In this document: positions 1 through 8,983 of the stretch, piece after piece | Position numbering within the stretch: the stretch's first letter is position 1 | How the letters are laid out: each line of letters begins with the position of its first letter | Assembly: GCA_937921775.1 (NCBI GenBank) | Contig: CAKZUK010000063.1 | Span: 1 to 55,811 of the forward strand | Direction of reading: 5' to 3' | From: an uncultured Saprospiraceae bacterium | Lineage (GTDB): Bacteria > Bacteroidota > Bacteroidia > Chitinophagales > Saprospiraceae | Length of the DNA: 55,811 bases | Translations under genes and position numbers: made by a program | Notes under the pieces: model-generated | What the model was told of the DNA's origin: nothing | The model's input: the letters and a program-made list of their open reading frames with translations, nothing else | Databases searched by the model: none

Positions 1-1
1 A

Positions 2-82
2 AAAGAGACGCTGGAATATTGTCTGAAACATCCACGCTGGCGTTTGAGTTTGCAGACGCATAAGATGTTGGATATAAAGTAG
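2..82 (+). CDS. queE: 7-carboxy-7-deazaguanine synthase QueE, C-terminal end only
   Basis: Only the last 26 codons lie in the window; the first whole codon starts at base 2 and the frame ends at TAG 80-82. The peptide contains HPRWRLSLQTHK and ends MLDIK. This closely matches the conserved tail of QueE, the radical-SAM enzyme that makes 7-carboxy-7-deazaguanine for queuosine tRNA modification in the cytoplasm. The radical-SAM cysteine motif lies outside the window and cannot be checked. The gene converges on the DUF1304 gene, with a shared hairpin terminator between them. The short length limits certainty, but the tail motif is distinctive. Confidence 0.75.
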   Translation, partial: KETLEYCLKHPRWRLSLQTHKMLDIK

Positions 83-137
83 GTATTAAGTTCTAATCTG
101 CTAAATCGGCACGCCTTAATTTTTTGTGTAAATATAA

Positions 138-172
138 AGAACCCGCTAAGAGCTTAAATCTTAGCGGGTTCT
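138..172. terminator. Bidirectional hairpin terminator between queE and the DUF1304 gene
   Basis: A perfect 14-bp inverted repeat (138-151 with 159-172, stem AGAACCCGCTAAGA) surrounds a 7-nt loop. It lies between two converging genes. T-rich sequence follows it when read on the minus strand and only a weaker T tract on the plus strand. It most likely terminates both transcripts. Confidence 0.85.
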
Positions 173-207
173 TCATATTCATACCTTGCCATGCAAAAGC
201 TGTGAAC

Positions 208-585
208 TTAGCCAAGCATGGTGCTAGCCCACAAGACAAGCATAGCTAAGACCGCTGGAATTCCTTGCTTTACAAAAATAGACTTGTCCACAGAAATGGC
301 ACCGTAGGTCGCTGCTACAATGACACATCCTAAGAAAAAGCAAGCCACGTTAAACGACCACTCTGAATTTTTAATCAGCAATGACCAAATCAAACCAGCC
401 GCTAAAAAGCCATTGTACAATCCTTGATTTGCTGCCATAGCTTTTGTCGATTCAAACATTTCCTTAGGTAGGCTTTTGCCAAATACTTTTCGACCGACAG
501 TCGTCCAAGCAAACATTTCGATCCATAAAATATAAATGTGTAAAACTGCGACGAGTCCGATTAAGATTTTTGCACTTATTTCCAT
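208..585 (-). CDS. DUF1304 family small membrane protein
   Basis: This 125-residue protein has about four hydrophobic helices. It carries the signatures of the DUF1304 family: an N-terminal helix followed by IEMFAW, then KAMAANQGLYNGFLAAGL near residues 48-65. Length agrees with the family (about 120 residues). The family is an inner-membrane protein of unknown biochemical role. The start is the ATG at 583-585; there is no strong Shine-Dalgarno sequence, as is usual in this phylum. It lies downstream of a DoxX-family membrane gene on the same strand, about 280 bases away, so cotranscription is possible but unproven. Confidence 0.85.
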   Translation of the reverse strand: MEISAKILIGLVAVLHIYILWIEMFAWTTVGRKVFGKSLPKEMFESTKAMAANQGLYNGFLAAGLIWSLLIKNSEWSFNVACFFLGCVIVAATYGAISVDKSIFVKQGIPAVLAMLVLWASTMLG

Positions 586-744
586 GTTGTTTAAAGTTTT
601 GTTTTTATAAAAAAATGGGAAGCTGAGATGAGCAGTTGGAAGGCTCCCTTAGACGCAATTTTCCTTAGCTAGCACGTTCATTTTATTGTAGAAAAAAGGA
701 ATCTTTCAATACGTTCTTCTAGCTTATACTGCCTTTGCAGGCAA

Positions 745-774
745 CTCAACGTTTCTGTATCTCAGCGTTCAAAA
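745..774 (+). repeat. 30-bp dispersed repeat, copy 1 (downstream of the DoxX gene)
   Basis: This C/T-rich 30-mer ends in GCGTTCAAAA. It matches the copy at 1490-1519 at 24 of 30 positions in the same orientation. The two copies bracket the DoxX gene. The rest of the 586-864 gap contains no convincing gene. Confidence 0.6.
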
Positions 775-864
775 AAACTAAGGTACAAATTTTCAAAATC
801 AAATCTTCTTTCTAATTGAAGGGGTTTAATCTTGCAGCCATAGGGAATAAATAAAACAACTTCA

Positions 865-1263
865 TTAAAACTTAGCAAAAAATCTATTAATAAGAGGAAT
901 ATCTCCCCGATTCTGCCAAGCAAGAATAGCACAACAAATAAAAGTAACGACAGCCAGACCAAATAACAAACCACCATCTCCCTGTACCTCAATTCCCAAT
1001 GTGGTAATATGACCCATGATTGCTCCGCTAATGGTACCAAGTCCTATGATTGCGCCTATCCCTGTTGTTCGGGGAATAAGGATAAGAATAGAAGCTATAA
1101 GCTCAACCACTCCTGTTCCTATTCGCCCGGCTGCACCCAAACCTAGCGTTTCAAAAATATAAACGGATTCAGGAGCTGCTGTAAACTTAAAGAATAAAGT
1201 TTGAAGAAAGATAACTGCAGGGATTAATCTTAGAATCCAGATAAGAATTGACGACTTTTTCAT
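865..1263 (-). CDS. DoxX family membrane protein
   Basis: The protein has 132 residues and four predicted membrane helices (about 8-25, 45-63, 68-88 and 98-116). The pattern ILRLIPAVIFLQTLFFKFTAAPES, seen in part at residues 10-30, and the following GxxGRIGTGVVELIASILILIP segment are typical of the DoxX / DoxX-like family, small quinone- or redox-associated inner-membrane proteins of poorly defined function. The ATG start sits at 1261-1263 and length is normal. The gene is flanked on both sides by copies of a 30-bp intergenic repeat. No partner oxidoreductase lies next to it, so its pathway cannot be named. Confidence 0.8.
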   Translation of the reverse strand: MKKSSILIWILRLIPAVIFLQTLFFKFTAAPESVYIFETLGLGAAGRIGTGVVELIASILILIPRTTGIGAIIGLGTISGAIMGHITTLGIEVQGDGGLLFGLAVVTFICCAILAWQNRGDIPLINRFFAKF

Positions 1264-1382
1264 TAGTTTATTTTTTATAACGTGATCTAATTGAACGCTA
1301 CAAAAATGAGCTTAATTAAGCGATAGAAGATCACAAAAGAATAAACTTTTTATAACAAGCAAGGAATTAAAATCTATTGGAT

Positions 1383-1411
1383 CTATCTGTCGTCTGGAAG
1401 TTAGACAGGGC
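1383..1411. repeat. Intergenic core element, copy B
   Basis: This copy starts CTATCTG and ends GACAGGGC, matching the core of the elements at 18549, 20742, 42130 and 43232. It lies between the helicase stop and the DoxX start. The surrounding 1264-1543 gap holds no gene. The sequence GGATCT occurs directly repeated on both sides of the core. Confidence 0.5.
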
Positions 1412-1489
1412 GCCGGGAGAATTAGGATCTTCCCTCTGTAGCAGTCCTCTTGCATTCCACACTCATTTCTTTGAAGAAAGAAAGGTATT

Positions 1490-1519
1490 CTCAGTGTCTC
1501 CGTTTCTCTGCGTTCAAAA
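1490..1519 (+). repeat. 30-bp dispersed repeat, copy 2 (upstream of the DoxX gene)
   Basis: This is the second copy of the C/T-rich 30-mer, 24 of 30 identical to 745-774. It is itself enclosed by a short inverted repeat, AAGGTATT before and AATACCTT after. It lies just downstream of the helicase stop codon. Confidence 0.6.
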
Positions 1520-1543
1520 TACCTTAAAGAGAAAAATCTAATC

Positions 1544-4500
1544 TCAATCAACGATTGCTTTCCCATACTCCATCAACTTCGAATAAATCTCATCACTCCC
1601 CAGCACTTCCTCATTTCCAACAATCACCAAATGTTCCCGAGCACGCGTCATCGCTACGTTCAATTTTCGATCGACCCCCTCATCTGAAAGTGAAACCAAA
1701 GAAGACATTTGACTCACATGATTAGCGCAAAGCGACAACAAAATAATATCACGTGCGCCACCTTGATAGCGCTCCACCGTATCAATTGTCAAAGGCGCCG
1801 GGTCAATACCCTGTTCTTCCAGTACTTGTTTGATCTGTGCAATTTGAGCACGGTAAGGTGTGATGATGCCAAGACTACTTGCGGTAAATGGTTTGCCATT
1901 TTCCTCAAAGATGCGTTGGAAACTTTTCACCAATTCAGCGATCATTTCTGCTTCAGGGCGATTCGTTTTTTTATTGCCTTTTTTTAGATCAGTAGGAGTT
2001 GGAACAAAAAGGACGCGTTGCATAGAAAGTTGTTCTTCCAGTTTAGTTGGAGGCTCTGGTAATCTCCAATCGATGCCACGTGTTTGTTCGATGTGTCGTT
2101 GACTGCCTTTCGGCAAAACTTTCAAGGCACTTTTATAAAATTGTTCACTAGAAAATTCCATAACCTCTTCATGCATTCTTCCTTGATGGCTCAGCTGTGC
2201 ATAAGCCCAATTCCAATTTTCTGCGATACAACGTTTGTACAAACGCTCAAATAGTGAGTTGCGACAATCGGTAAGTCCAATCGCTTTTAAATCTTCATCT
2301 TCAATTTCTGATTGTCTCTTGTCTTGTACCACAATCGCGGGCAACTGCTGATGATCACCTATCAGAATAAACCGTTCAAAGAAGGGTAACATTCCAATTA
2401 CCATTGGCTCCAAAATCTGACTTGCTTCATCAATGATCACGCGTTGGAACTTCTTGAAGTGCATCAACTCTTGCTTGTTGGCCATAGAAGCTACCGTTGC
2501 TACAAAAATACGATGCGACTCTAATAACTCTTTTAGCTCAGCTCGATTATTGACATCATCTAAAAGAGTATTGAGCAATCGGTCGTGGTATTTTTCGTGA
2601 GTTGAGTTGCGTGAGCCGACTCGAATGTATTCATTATGTGCCAGTTTGTCCAAGCTATCAATTGCACCACAAATTTCATCTACGGCTCGATTGGTATAAG
2701 CGAGTAGCAAAATATTTTCGTCCGTTTCATTAAGGAGATAACCGACCATGTTTTTAAGCATCATGCTCGTCTTACCTGTGCCGGGTGGGCCCCAAAGTAA
2801 AAAATAATCTTTTGCAGATAGTGCTTTTTGGAAAATCATTCCTTGCTCTTCCGTTAATTCTTTCGGTGGACTAATGATGATTTCTTCTGGCTGTTTTGGA
2901 GGGTTGAGGGTCAACAATAATTCCTTTTTGTAGTCGGGGAATTGTGCAAACTGAAACAGACCGCGATACATACCTGTGAAACTGGAATCAAAAAGATCGT
3001 GTTCTATATTCCAATTCGTCCCTGCATCAAACAAACGCGTATTGAATTGTGGAGAGCGAAGTTGAACCGTCACGGTATGCTCATCCATCGCAGTAATACT
3101 GCATTTAAAAATTTGATTGTTGAGTACTGTATCTGTTTTTTCAATGAAAGGGTAGAGGACCGCTATATCTCCTTTTCGGAAATTAGCTAATGGATTTGTA
3201 CCTTCTGATCGGTTAAAGACAATGACAGGTTTTGCCGCTTTGGAATCAAATTGGTTAATTTCCAGATGACTCAGAATTTCGTAATTTTCTCTTTTTTCTT
3301 CAAAGTCGTTTAACCACAAAGAAGCCAAGCCATTTATTTTTTCAATGCCTTGAACACCCGTTTTTGCAAGCTTATGTTCCTTTGCAATGAAGCTGGAAAA
3401 GGTGTTGAAGTATTTTTGTTCCAACACCGTCATACCCTGATATACTTTTTCAAAAAGTGTCATATCACGAGCCACAAAGCCCTTCGCACTTGGAAGTAAT
3501 TTTGGCGAAAGCCGATTCAATAGACGCGTTTCACCTTTAGCTAGTGCATACTCGATGGCGACCAATTGATTACGTACATTGAGTGCTTCGTATTGTTGTG
3601 CTTTTGTCACTGGTGCGAAACGTAGATTGCGATCATCTGCACCAGAGTAAAGTATAAAGTTGGTTGGTGAAAACTCATTTTTAAAAACCGACTTAATCAT
3701 CAAGTCATAAAGCATTGTTTGAATATAATGGTTATGATTCAATCCCCATTTATTGGGTTTAAATGTTTTACCACTTTTCAATTCGACGATGGCAGGATTG
3801 TTTTTGCTTTCTGCTTTGTGATGAAAAATATCGAGTCGACCTTGTAGGCCATAAGCTTCTGAATAAAAACTAGGTTCTAGGAAGCAGTCGGCAATTTCAA
3901 TATCGTTTTTCGCAAAACCCTGATGCACCATTGTTTTTAAATTGACAAAATGCTTTTGACATTTATCCATGATTTCTCGAATATCACGATCAGAAAAAAT
4001 AGAAAAGGCCAATGGATTTAGTCGGAATACTTTTGGAAATATTTCTCTAAAACCAATTTCAGGATTGCTCATGAGCTCATCCAAAAAGAAGTTGGCAATG
4101 TTTCCAATCATCAATGGTGTGCTGTAAGTAAAAGGCAAGTATTTTTTCAAAAGATAAAGCATTGGCTCCGCGCCAAAATCTTTGAAGCATTCTGCCACAG
4201 CCGTTACGTCCATTAAATAATCGGGTTCTATCACAAAACCTTTTGGACGAAAAACACCTTCTTTGTCTACTTCAATGTCCAGTAGATTCACGATCACCGG
4301 CAAGTCAAAATAATATTGCAAAACCTTGATGCTAGGATTGAAGTTTTCATTTCGATCTGCAATGTTGTATTGTACCCAAATATCTTTTTCAGAATGCTCT
4401 TCAGCTCGAACGAGCATTTGTGCTTTTGTTGGATCAATTTCCAAAACAGCAACCCGCAAAGAAGGAATGAAACTTTTAATTTCGGTAGGCCCCTGTTTGT

Positions 4501-4897
4501 AAAAACCAAAGGGAGGAACGATCTCATCTAAGTCTTCGGGAATCTCTACTTCGTAAATAGCGGAGATAGATTCTGACACCGCTTTTATACCCAATTTATA
4601 AAGCACTTCCATCGGTACCGTTTCCTTTTTCTGGCGAATGACCTGATTGACAGCGTGTCGTCTATATTCGTGAATGAAGAACTGCAATTGACGACTCAAA
4701 TTAAATTTGTGCCCCGCAAAAGCAATTCGCGCGAACAGGGTAGTGAACTGTAGCTGCTCCTCACTAGTAGCCTCTACAAATAGATGATTCAGCTGACGAT
4801 ATAGTGCTTCGATTTTTTCCGTAAGGCTAATCGACTCATCTTCATTTACCTTCATTACCTCCCGAAAGAATAAGCGTGCAAGTTCCTGATTTTTCAT
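1544..4897 (-). CDS. Dna2-like PD-(D/E)XK nuclease and superfamily 1 helicase
   Basis: This 1117-residue protein joins two activities. Around residues 345-400 is a RecB-type nuclease core: GRLD (353-356), VELKSGK (371-377) and QTMLY (393-397). Residues about 680-1100 are an SF1B helicase of the Dna2/Upf1 group. Visible motifs are Walker A GPPGTGKT (703-710), DEAS (823-826), GDHQQLP (847-853), a motif V region at TVERYQGG (1040-1047) and VAMTRAREHL (1081-1090). The arrangement matches Dna2-like nuclease-helicases that process DNA ends or flaps. The iron-sulphur cysteine cluster of eukaryotic Dna2 is not visible. It starts at ATG 4895-4897; the next gene, MATE, is on the same strand about 135 bases upstream. 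The biological substrate is inferred only from the family. Confidence 0.85.
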   Translation of the reverse strand: MKNQELARLFFREVMKVNEDESISLTEKIEALYRQLNHLFVEATSEEQLQFTTLFARIAFAGHKFNLSRQLQFFIHEYRRHAVNQVIRQKKETVPMEVLYKLGIKAVSESISAIYEVEIPEDLDEIVPPFGFYKQGPTEIKSFIPSLRVAVLEIDPTKAQMLVRAEEHSEKDIWVQYNIADRNENFNPSIKVLQYYFDLPVIVNLLDIEVDKEGVFRPKGFVIEPDYLMDVTAVAECFKDFGAEPMLYLLKKYLPFTYSTPLMIGNIANFFLDELMSNPEIGFREIFPKVFRLNPLAFSIFSDRDIREIMDKCQKHFVNLKTMVHQGFAKNDIEIADCFLEPSFYSEAYGLQGRLDIFHHKAESKNNPAIVELKSGKTFKPNKWGLNHNHYIQTMLYDLMIKSVFKNEFSPTNFILYSGADDRNLRFAPVTKAQQYEALNVRNQLVAIEYALAKGETRLLNRLSPKLLPSAKGFVARDMTLFEKVYQGMTVLEQKYFNTFSSFIAKEHKLAKTGVQGIEKINGLASLWLNDFEEKRENYEILSHLEINQFDSKAAKPVIVFNRSEGTNPLANFRKGDIAVLYPFIEKTDTVLNNQIFKCSITAMDEHTVTVQLRSPQFNTRLFDAGTNWNIEHDLFDSSFTGMYRGLFQFAQFPDYKKELLLTLNPPKQPEEIIISPPKELTEEQGMIFQKALSAKDYFLLWGPPGTGKTSMMLKNMVGYLLNETDENILLLAYTNRAVDEICGAIDSLDKLAHNEYIRVGSRNSTHEKYHDRLLNTLLDDVNNRAELKELLESHRIFVATVASMANKQELMHFKKFQRVIIDEASQILEPMVIGMLPFFERFILIGDHQQLPAIVVQDKRQSEIEDEDLKAIGLTDCRNSLFERLYKRCIAENWNWAYAQLSHQGRMHEEVMEFSSEQFYKSALKVLPKGSQRHIEQTRGIDWRLPEPPTKLEEQLSMQRVLFVPTPTDLKKGNKKTNRPEAEMIAELVKSFQRIFEENGKPFTASSLGIITPYRAQIAQIKQVLEEQGIDPAPLTIDTVERYQGGARDIILLSLCANHVSQMSSLVSLSDEGVDRKLNVAMTRAREHLVIVGNEEVLGSDEIYSKLMEYGKAIVD

Positions 4898-4918
4898 AAG
4901 GGGTAAAAATAGGGAAAA

Positions 4919-5008
4919 GAATTAGAATTAGAGTGCGAATGTGAATTAGAATGGCCTTCTAGCATAGACTCCACGAGAGAGGGAAAATTCTAATTCTAAT
5001 TCTAATTC
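4919..5008. repeat. Inverted-repeat element with hexamer-repeat arms (GAATTA / TAATTC)
   Basis: The left arm (4919-4952) is a run of GAATTA-type words. The right arm (4987-5008) is their reverse complement, TAATTC repeated. A 34-base unrelated spacer lies between them. The element fills the gap between the MATE and helicase genes. Its architecture resembles the elements at 10021, 13094, 28437 and 43182, although the repeated word differs. Confidence 0.7.
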
Positions 5009-5033
5009 AAATTCAAAAGATTCCCATTCAAAT

Positions 5034-6335
5034 TCACCGGGTCATCTCCCCAAGGTCCGCAGTCCCCCGCCAATACATCCACCACTGTATCAAGCCACGG
5101 GCCACCATGAAAAACAACAAAGCAGCCCAAAGTCCATGATTTCCATAAGGAAGGCTAATAAAGTAAGCGCCAACAAAAGCGATCAAGCTTAGCAGCATCC
5201 CATTACGCATAGCACGTGAGGCGGTGAGCCCAACAAAAATTCCATCCCAAATATAACAGGGTGTAGCAAGCGTTGGAAACAAAACCATCCAAAATAGGAA
5301 GGGGAGCGTAGCCTCAATCACATGCGCCTCGTTGGTAAACAAAGCCACAATTGGTAAACTGAAAATCCAGTAAGCCAGCGAATAAATCACCGCCATACCC
5401 ATTCCCATCATAAAAATACTTTTGATGGCTTTGCGCAAATTTTTTCCATCTTTCGCACCTTGGTATTTACCGACTAGGCTTTCTGCTGCAAAAGCAAAAC
5501 CATCAACGCCGTAGGACATCCAGTTGACTAGTTGTAGCAAAATGACATTGACGGCCAAGATCAACTCGCCCTCAGCGGATGATTGGCTATAGAAAAAACC
5601 AAAGACCAAGGTTAAGCAAAGTGTTCGAATAAAAATATCTCGATTGATGACTAGGAATTTTTTGAGTTCATCGAATGTGAGCAATGCCTGTTGTTGGTAA
5701 TGCTCAAAATAATTTCGGTAACGATTAAAAAATAAAGCAATCCCTACAATCAAACCAACATATTGTGCAATCACCGTTCCCCAAGCAACGCCCGCGACTT
5801 CCATCTTTAGGTGTACCACAAAAACATAGCTACAAACTATGTTCACTGCCGCAATAATGATGGTCAATATCATTGGATAAATCGCATTCTGCATACCAAA
5901 AAACCAACCCATCATGGCCATCAAACCCAAGGTAGCTGGTGCCGCCCAAATGCGGATATAAAAGTACTCTGCGATGAAAGGATATTGCTTTTCAGAAATG
6001 TTCATCAACTTAAAACTCAATTCTCCAATCGGTACTTGAAAAACCAACAGTATCGCCGCTACCGTCCCCACCACCAAAAATGCTCTACCCAATGTATGGA
6101 TGATGTCTGGATTTTTTTTACTGCCAAATGCTTGTGCGGTCATCCCCGTAGTGCCCATACGTAGGAAGCCAAAATTCCAATAGAGAAAGTTGAAAATCAT
6201 GGCACCGATGCCTACTGCTCCGAGGTGTACATCCGATAGCCGCCCTGTTAATGCAGTGTCTACTGAACTGATTAGTGGGACAGAAATGTTGCTTAAGATA
6301 TTGGGTATGGCTAGGCGGAGGACTTCTTTGTTCAT
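5034..6335 (-). CDS. MATE family (DinF-like) multidrug/organic cation efflux transporter
   Basis: The 433-residue protein has about 12 membrane helices. It opens with the MATE signature: LAIPNILSNISVPLISSVDT followed by ALTGRL, then GAVGIGAMIFNFLYW and MGTTGMTAQAFG. Length is normal for MATE/DinF exporters, which swap Na+ or H+ for drugs or toxic metabolites across the inner membrane. The ATG at 6333-6335 is chosen because helix 1 begins directly after it. No dedicated regulator is adjacent. The substrate cannot be deduced from sequence. The helicase gene lies downstream on the same strand. Confidence 0.9.
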   Translation of the reverse strand: MNKEVLRLAIPNILSNISVPLISSVDTALTGRLSDVHLGAVGIGAMIFNFLYWNFGFLRMGTTGMTAQAFGSKKNPDIIHTLGRAFLVVGTVAAILLVFQVPIGELSFKLMNISEKQYPFIAEYFYIRIWAAPATLGLMAMMGWFFGMQNAIYPMILTIIIAAVNIVCSYVFVVHLKMEVAGVAWGTVIAQYVGLIVGIALFFNRYRNYFEHYQQQALLTFDELKKFLVINRDIFIRTLCLTLVFGFFYSQSSAEGELILAVNVILLQLVNWMSYGVDGFAFAAESLVGKYQGAKDGKNLRKAIKSIFMMGMGMAVIYSLAYWIFSLPIVALFTNEAHVIEATLPFLFWMVLFPTLATPCYIWDGIFVGLTASRAMRNGMLLSLIAFVGAYFISLPYGNHGLWAALLFFMVARGLIQWWMYWRGTADLGEMTR

Positions 6336-6495
6336 TGATTGGTTTTAAACGTGAGGTCAAAGATGCAGTATCTTGGACGAGAGACCAAGAGGAGGGATTA
6401 GTTTTTTAGCTTGTGAGTGTATTAGAAATGCGAAGGTGTAATTTCAAAATTTTCGGAGCTTAGCAAATATTTTGTGTTTGGGTTCAAAAAAAAAA

Positions 6496-8556
6496 CTATC
6501 GCAATACAAGCAAACTTCCACGCTCCTCAATCAAATGCTTCAATCCATAATCATCAATGAATTCCCCACGCGCCACCCAAACATAAACACCCTGCTTGAC
6601 CACCGCAGCTTCAAAGCGCCCATCCCAAACCACATCAATCGCATCCGACTCAAAAATCTGCTCACCCCAACGATTGTAAATTTTCAAAGAATAAGAGTCA
6701 ACCAAACAAGGCGTCATTTGGCGAAAGCCATCATTGATATCATCATAGTTGGGGCTCATCGCATTAGGCGAATAGAGTGGACAGTAGTCAAAGCAATCAT
6801 CCAAATAAGTTACTTCAATAAAATCCGTCCAACTACCGCAACCATTATTTATAAAGACAGCGTAAGTTCCGGATTCACTAACTTCAAAAATAGAATCGCT
6901 GCTACCATCCTGCCACAAATAATCAGACAGATAAGTAGAGGCATCCAAGATTAGAGGCAAGCCAAGGCAAAGCGTCGTGTCCGAACCAAGCTCAATATAC
7001 GGGTCGCCCAAAATTTCTATGTATACACTTTCCTCAATCTGAGTACATTCATTGACTGTCACCGAAAAAGTATAAACGCCCTCATCCTGAAGTTTGACAT
7101 TTTCGAGAGTTGGCTTGAGTTCAGTTGATTCAAAATTGTTGGGGCCAGACCAAACGTAAGGGAGTGCGGGATCAATCGTATTTAGCAAAAGCGTTTCGCC
7201 AATACATAAGCTAGTCGTTGCGTCAATGGTAATTTCCGGATAGGGATCACCACTGATGACCAAGTCGAGTTGATTAAGGAGACCACCAGTTTCACCATCT
7301 GTTGCACCATAGTTTTCATTGTAGCAATCTGCGGTGACGTCAATAACTAGACCCGCCAATCCAGGCTCGCTGACTAGCTCAAAATTATTTGGGAGATCAT
7401 TGTTGGAATGCCAGAGTAAACCCGCAGCGCCGCCGCCACCGGGTCCATGACAATCAAACCAATTGACATGTCCTCCTTTTCCGCCACTGAGGTCAATGGT
7501 GATCATGTCACCACTAGCGTATTCTATGTCTAGCAAAACCGTACCACCGGCACCGCCACCGCCGCCGCCATCATTATCCGCAGTAGCCACCTCAACACCT
7601 CGTGCATTAATTTGGCCACCAGCCCCAATTATCTCTTCCGCTTTTATAATTAGAATTCCCGCCCCCGCACCACCAATTGCTCCCACTTCATTGTTGCTAT
7701 GACCTGTACCACCAGCACCTCCCATAAAAATTCGATTTTCACTGTTGGAGTAATTGAGCTTCCTACCACCAGCACCTCCATTAGCTTGATTGTCATCGGC
7801 ACAAAATTTCCATTCGAAACCGCCATCGCCACCGCGACCATAATTGGCACCACCGCCGCCGCCACTGTTGTGCATGTTGCCACCACCTCCACCATTCGCA
7901 TTTGCACCACGCCCTAATAAATAATCATCGGATAAATCAAAAACCCCTTCACCTTTACGAGCACCTTTCCCCGAACTAGAAGGATAAAAGTAATCAGTAG
8001 CGGTACAGTCAGCATCCGCAGGCACCAAACCATAGGATTCAAAACCACGTCCACTAACATTAATATTTCCACTCAACTCGAAAGATGATTTGCATTCAAA
8101 CGCCAAGATACCACCAGTATTCCCATCCCAACTTTTACAAGTCAAAGTATTCAGTACAACAAGGGGCGACTGGTAGATAGGAACATTGATCAGCTGGACA
8201 GATCCTTCGACGTCATAAGATCGTTCAATTGCTTCTTTCAAATAAATCCAGTTAGCATCAATAGAATCAATATTGTTGAATTCGTAATGACCAGCATTAC
8301 CATAGTCGAGGATAGTTCCAAAAGAAGCGTCATTCGCTAAGTCAATTGCAACTCCCTTCATTTGAACGAGGAGTATTTTATCACAATCAAAAAAATCTGC
8401 GGTGGAGTTGACCTGAATCCGGTCATTAGCATAATCAATGACTTCTACCTTAGTATACGAGTTAATGATACCATCTATTTCATCGCTCTGTGCGCTGAGG
8501 CGAAGTACAGAAAGTACTAAGAGAGTAATAAATAGGAAAGTAGAAAAGGAGTGCAT
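6496..8556 (-). CDS. Secreted glycine-rich protein with CHU_C (T9SS type B) sorting domain
   Basis: The 686-residue protein starts with a signal peptide (about residues 1-22, ending LRLSAQS). Residues about 210-400 are extremely glycine-rich, with runs such as GGGGGG and GGAGG; the coding DNA there is locally GC-rich. Two Ig/PKD-like domains follow (about 440-515 and 515-585). The last 95 residues are a gliding-motility CHU_C domain with SPNAMSPNYDDINDGF, KIYNRWGEQIFES and a final VLR. CHU_C domains direct export by the type IX system and surface retention or release. An extracellular structural or adhesive role is inferred. The gene is transcribed divergently from the PASTA gene. Confidence 0.85.
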   Translation of the reverse strand: MHSFSTFLFITLLVLSVLRLSAQSDEIDGIINSYTKVEVIDYANDRIQVNSTADFFDCDKILLVQMKGVAIDLANDASFGTILDYGNAGHYEFNNIDSIDANWIYLKEAIERSYDVEGSVQLINVPIYQSPLVVLNTLTCKSWDGNTGGILAFECKSSFELSGNINVSGRGFESYGLVPADADCTATDYFYPSSSGKGARKGEGVFDLSDDYLLGRGANANGGGGGNMHNSGGGGGANYGRGGDGGFEWKFCADDNQANGGAGGRKLNYSNSENRIFMGGAGGTGHSNNEVGAIGGAGAGILIIKAEEIIGAGGQINARGVEVATADNDGGGGGGAGGTVLLDIEYASGDMITIDLSGGKGGHVNWFDCHGPGGGGAAGLLWHSNNDLPNNFELVSEPGLAGLVIDVTADCYNENYGATDGETGGLLNQLDLVISGDPYPEITIDATTSLCIGETLLLNTIDPALPYVWSGPNNFESTELKPTLENVKLQDEGVYTFSVTVNECTQIEESVYIEILGDPYIELGSDTTLCLGLPLILDASTYLSDYLWQDGSSDSIFEVSESGTYAVFINNGCGSWTDFIEVTYLDDCFDYCPLYSPNAMSPNYDDINDGFRQMTPCLVDSYSLKIYNRWGEQIFESDAIDVVWDGRFEAAVVKQGVYVWVARGEFIDDYGLKHLIEERGSLLVLR

Positions 8557-8983
8557 ATTTGTTTTAGCTCTAGCTTATAAATCAAAATCAAAAAGCTTAG
8601 GTTCGAGTAGCAAGGTGGAGAAAGCAACAATAAATTAAGGAAAAAAGATTCAATATTTAGTTTGACAAGCATCTTGAAACAATGATATGAACATTCCAAA
8701 GACCTTGATTAGACTTTCTTTAGGTCCCAATAAGCAAAGATTCCTCACGTTTACCCTACAGAACACGCTTAAAGTTATGGAATTTAGCGATGACCACCTT
8801 ATTTTTTTACTTCAGCCTCGTTTTTTGTTATAGATGCGCTATTTTTGCTCCCAATCTAGGGATTTCCCCTCGAATGCGTTTCTTTGGAGCGGATTTCTAG
8901 TCAGATAGACGCGTAAATGAAAGCTTTGAAGGATTTAAAATTAGAATTTAATAACACAAACCTCTAACAAATATCTAAAAACA
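8557..8983. other. Divergent intergenic region (427 bases)
   Basis: This region separates the CHU_C protein gene (minus) from the PASTA gene (plus) and must hold both promoters. A TATTTTTG -7-like box lies at 8840-8847. A 16-codon reading frame at 8917-8967 is probably chance. No RNA gene or strong hairpin was seen. Confidence 0.5.
8840..8847 (+). promoter_or_regulatory. Candidate Bacteroidota -7 promoter box for the PASTA operon
   Basis: TATTTTTG matches the TAnnTTTG consensus of the phylum's housekeeping sigma factor. It sits about 135 bases before the PASTA start. No properly spaced -33 TTTG is present, so this is tentative in AT-rich DNA. Confidence 0.3.

Noticed and set aside
1312..1566. 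84-codon minus-strand frame overlapping the helicase end
   Set aside because: It is composed of the intergenic repeat elements and has no protein-like pattern.
7463..7917. Plus-strand Pro/Thr-rich reading frames over the CHU_C gene
   Set aside because: They are antisense to glycine codons of the glycine-rich region and have no start context or homology.
8917..8967. 16-codon frame just before the PASTA gene
   Set aside because: Could be a leader peptide, but it lacks a ribosome site and any regulatory hairpin after it.
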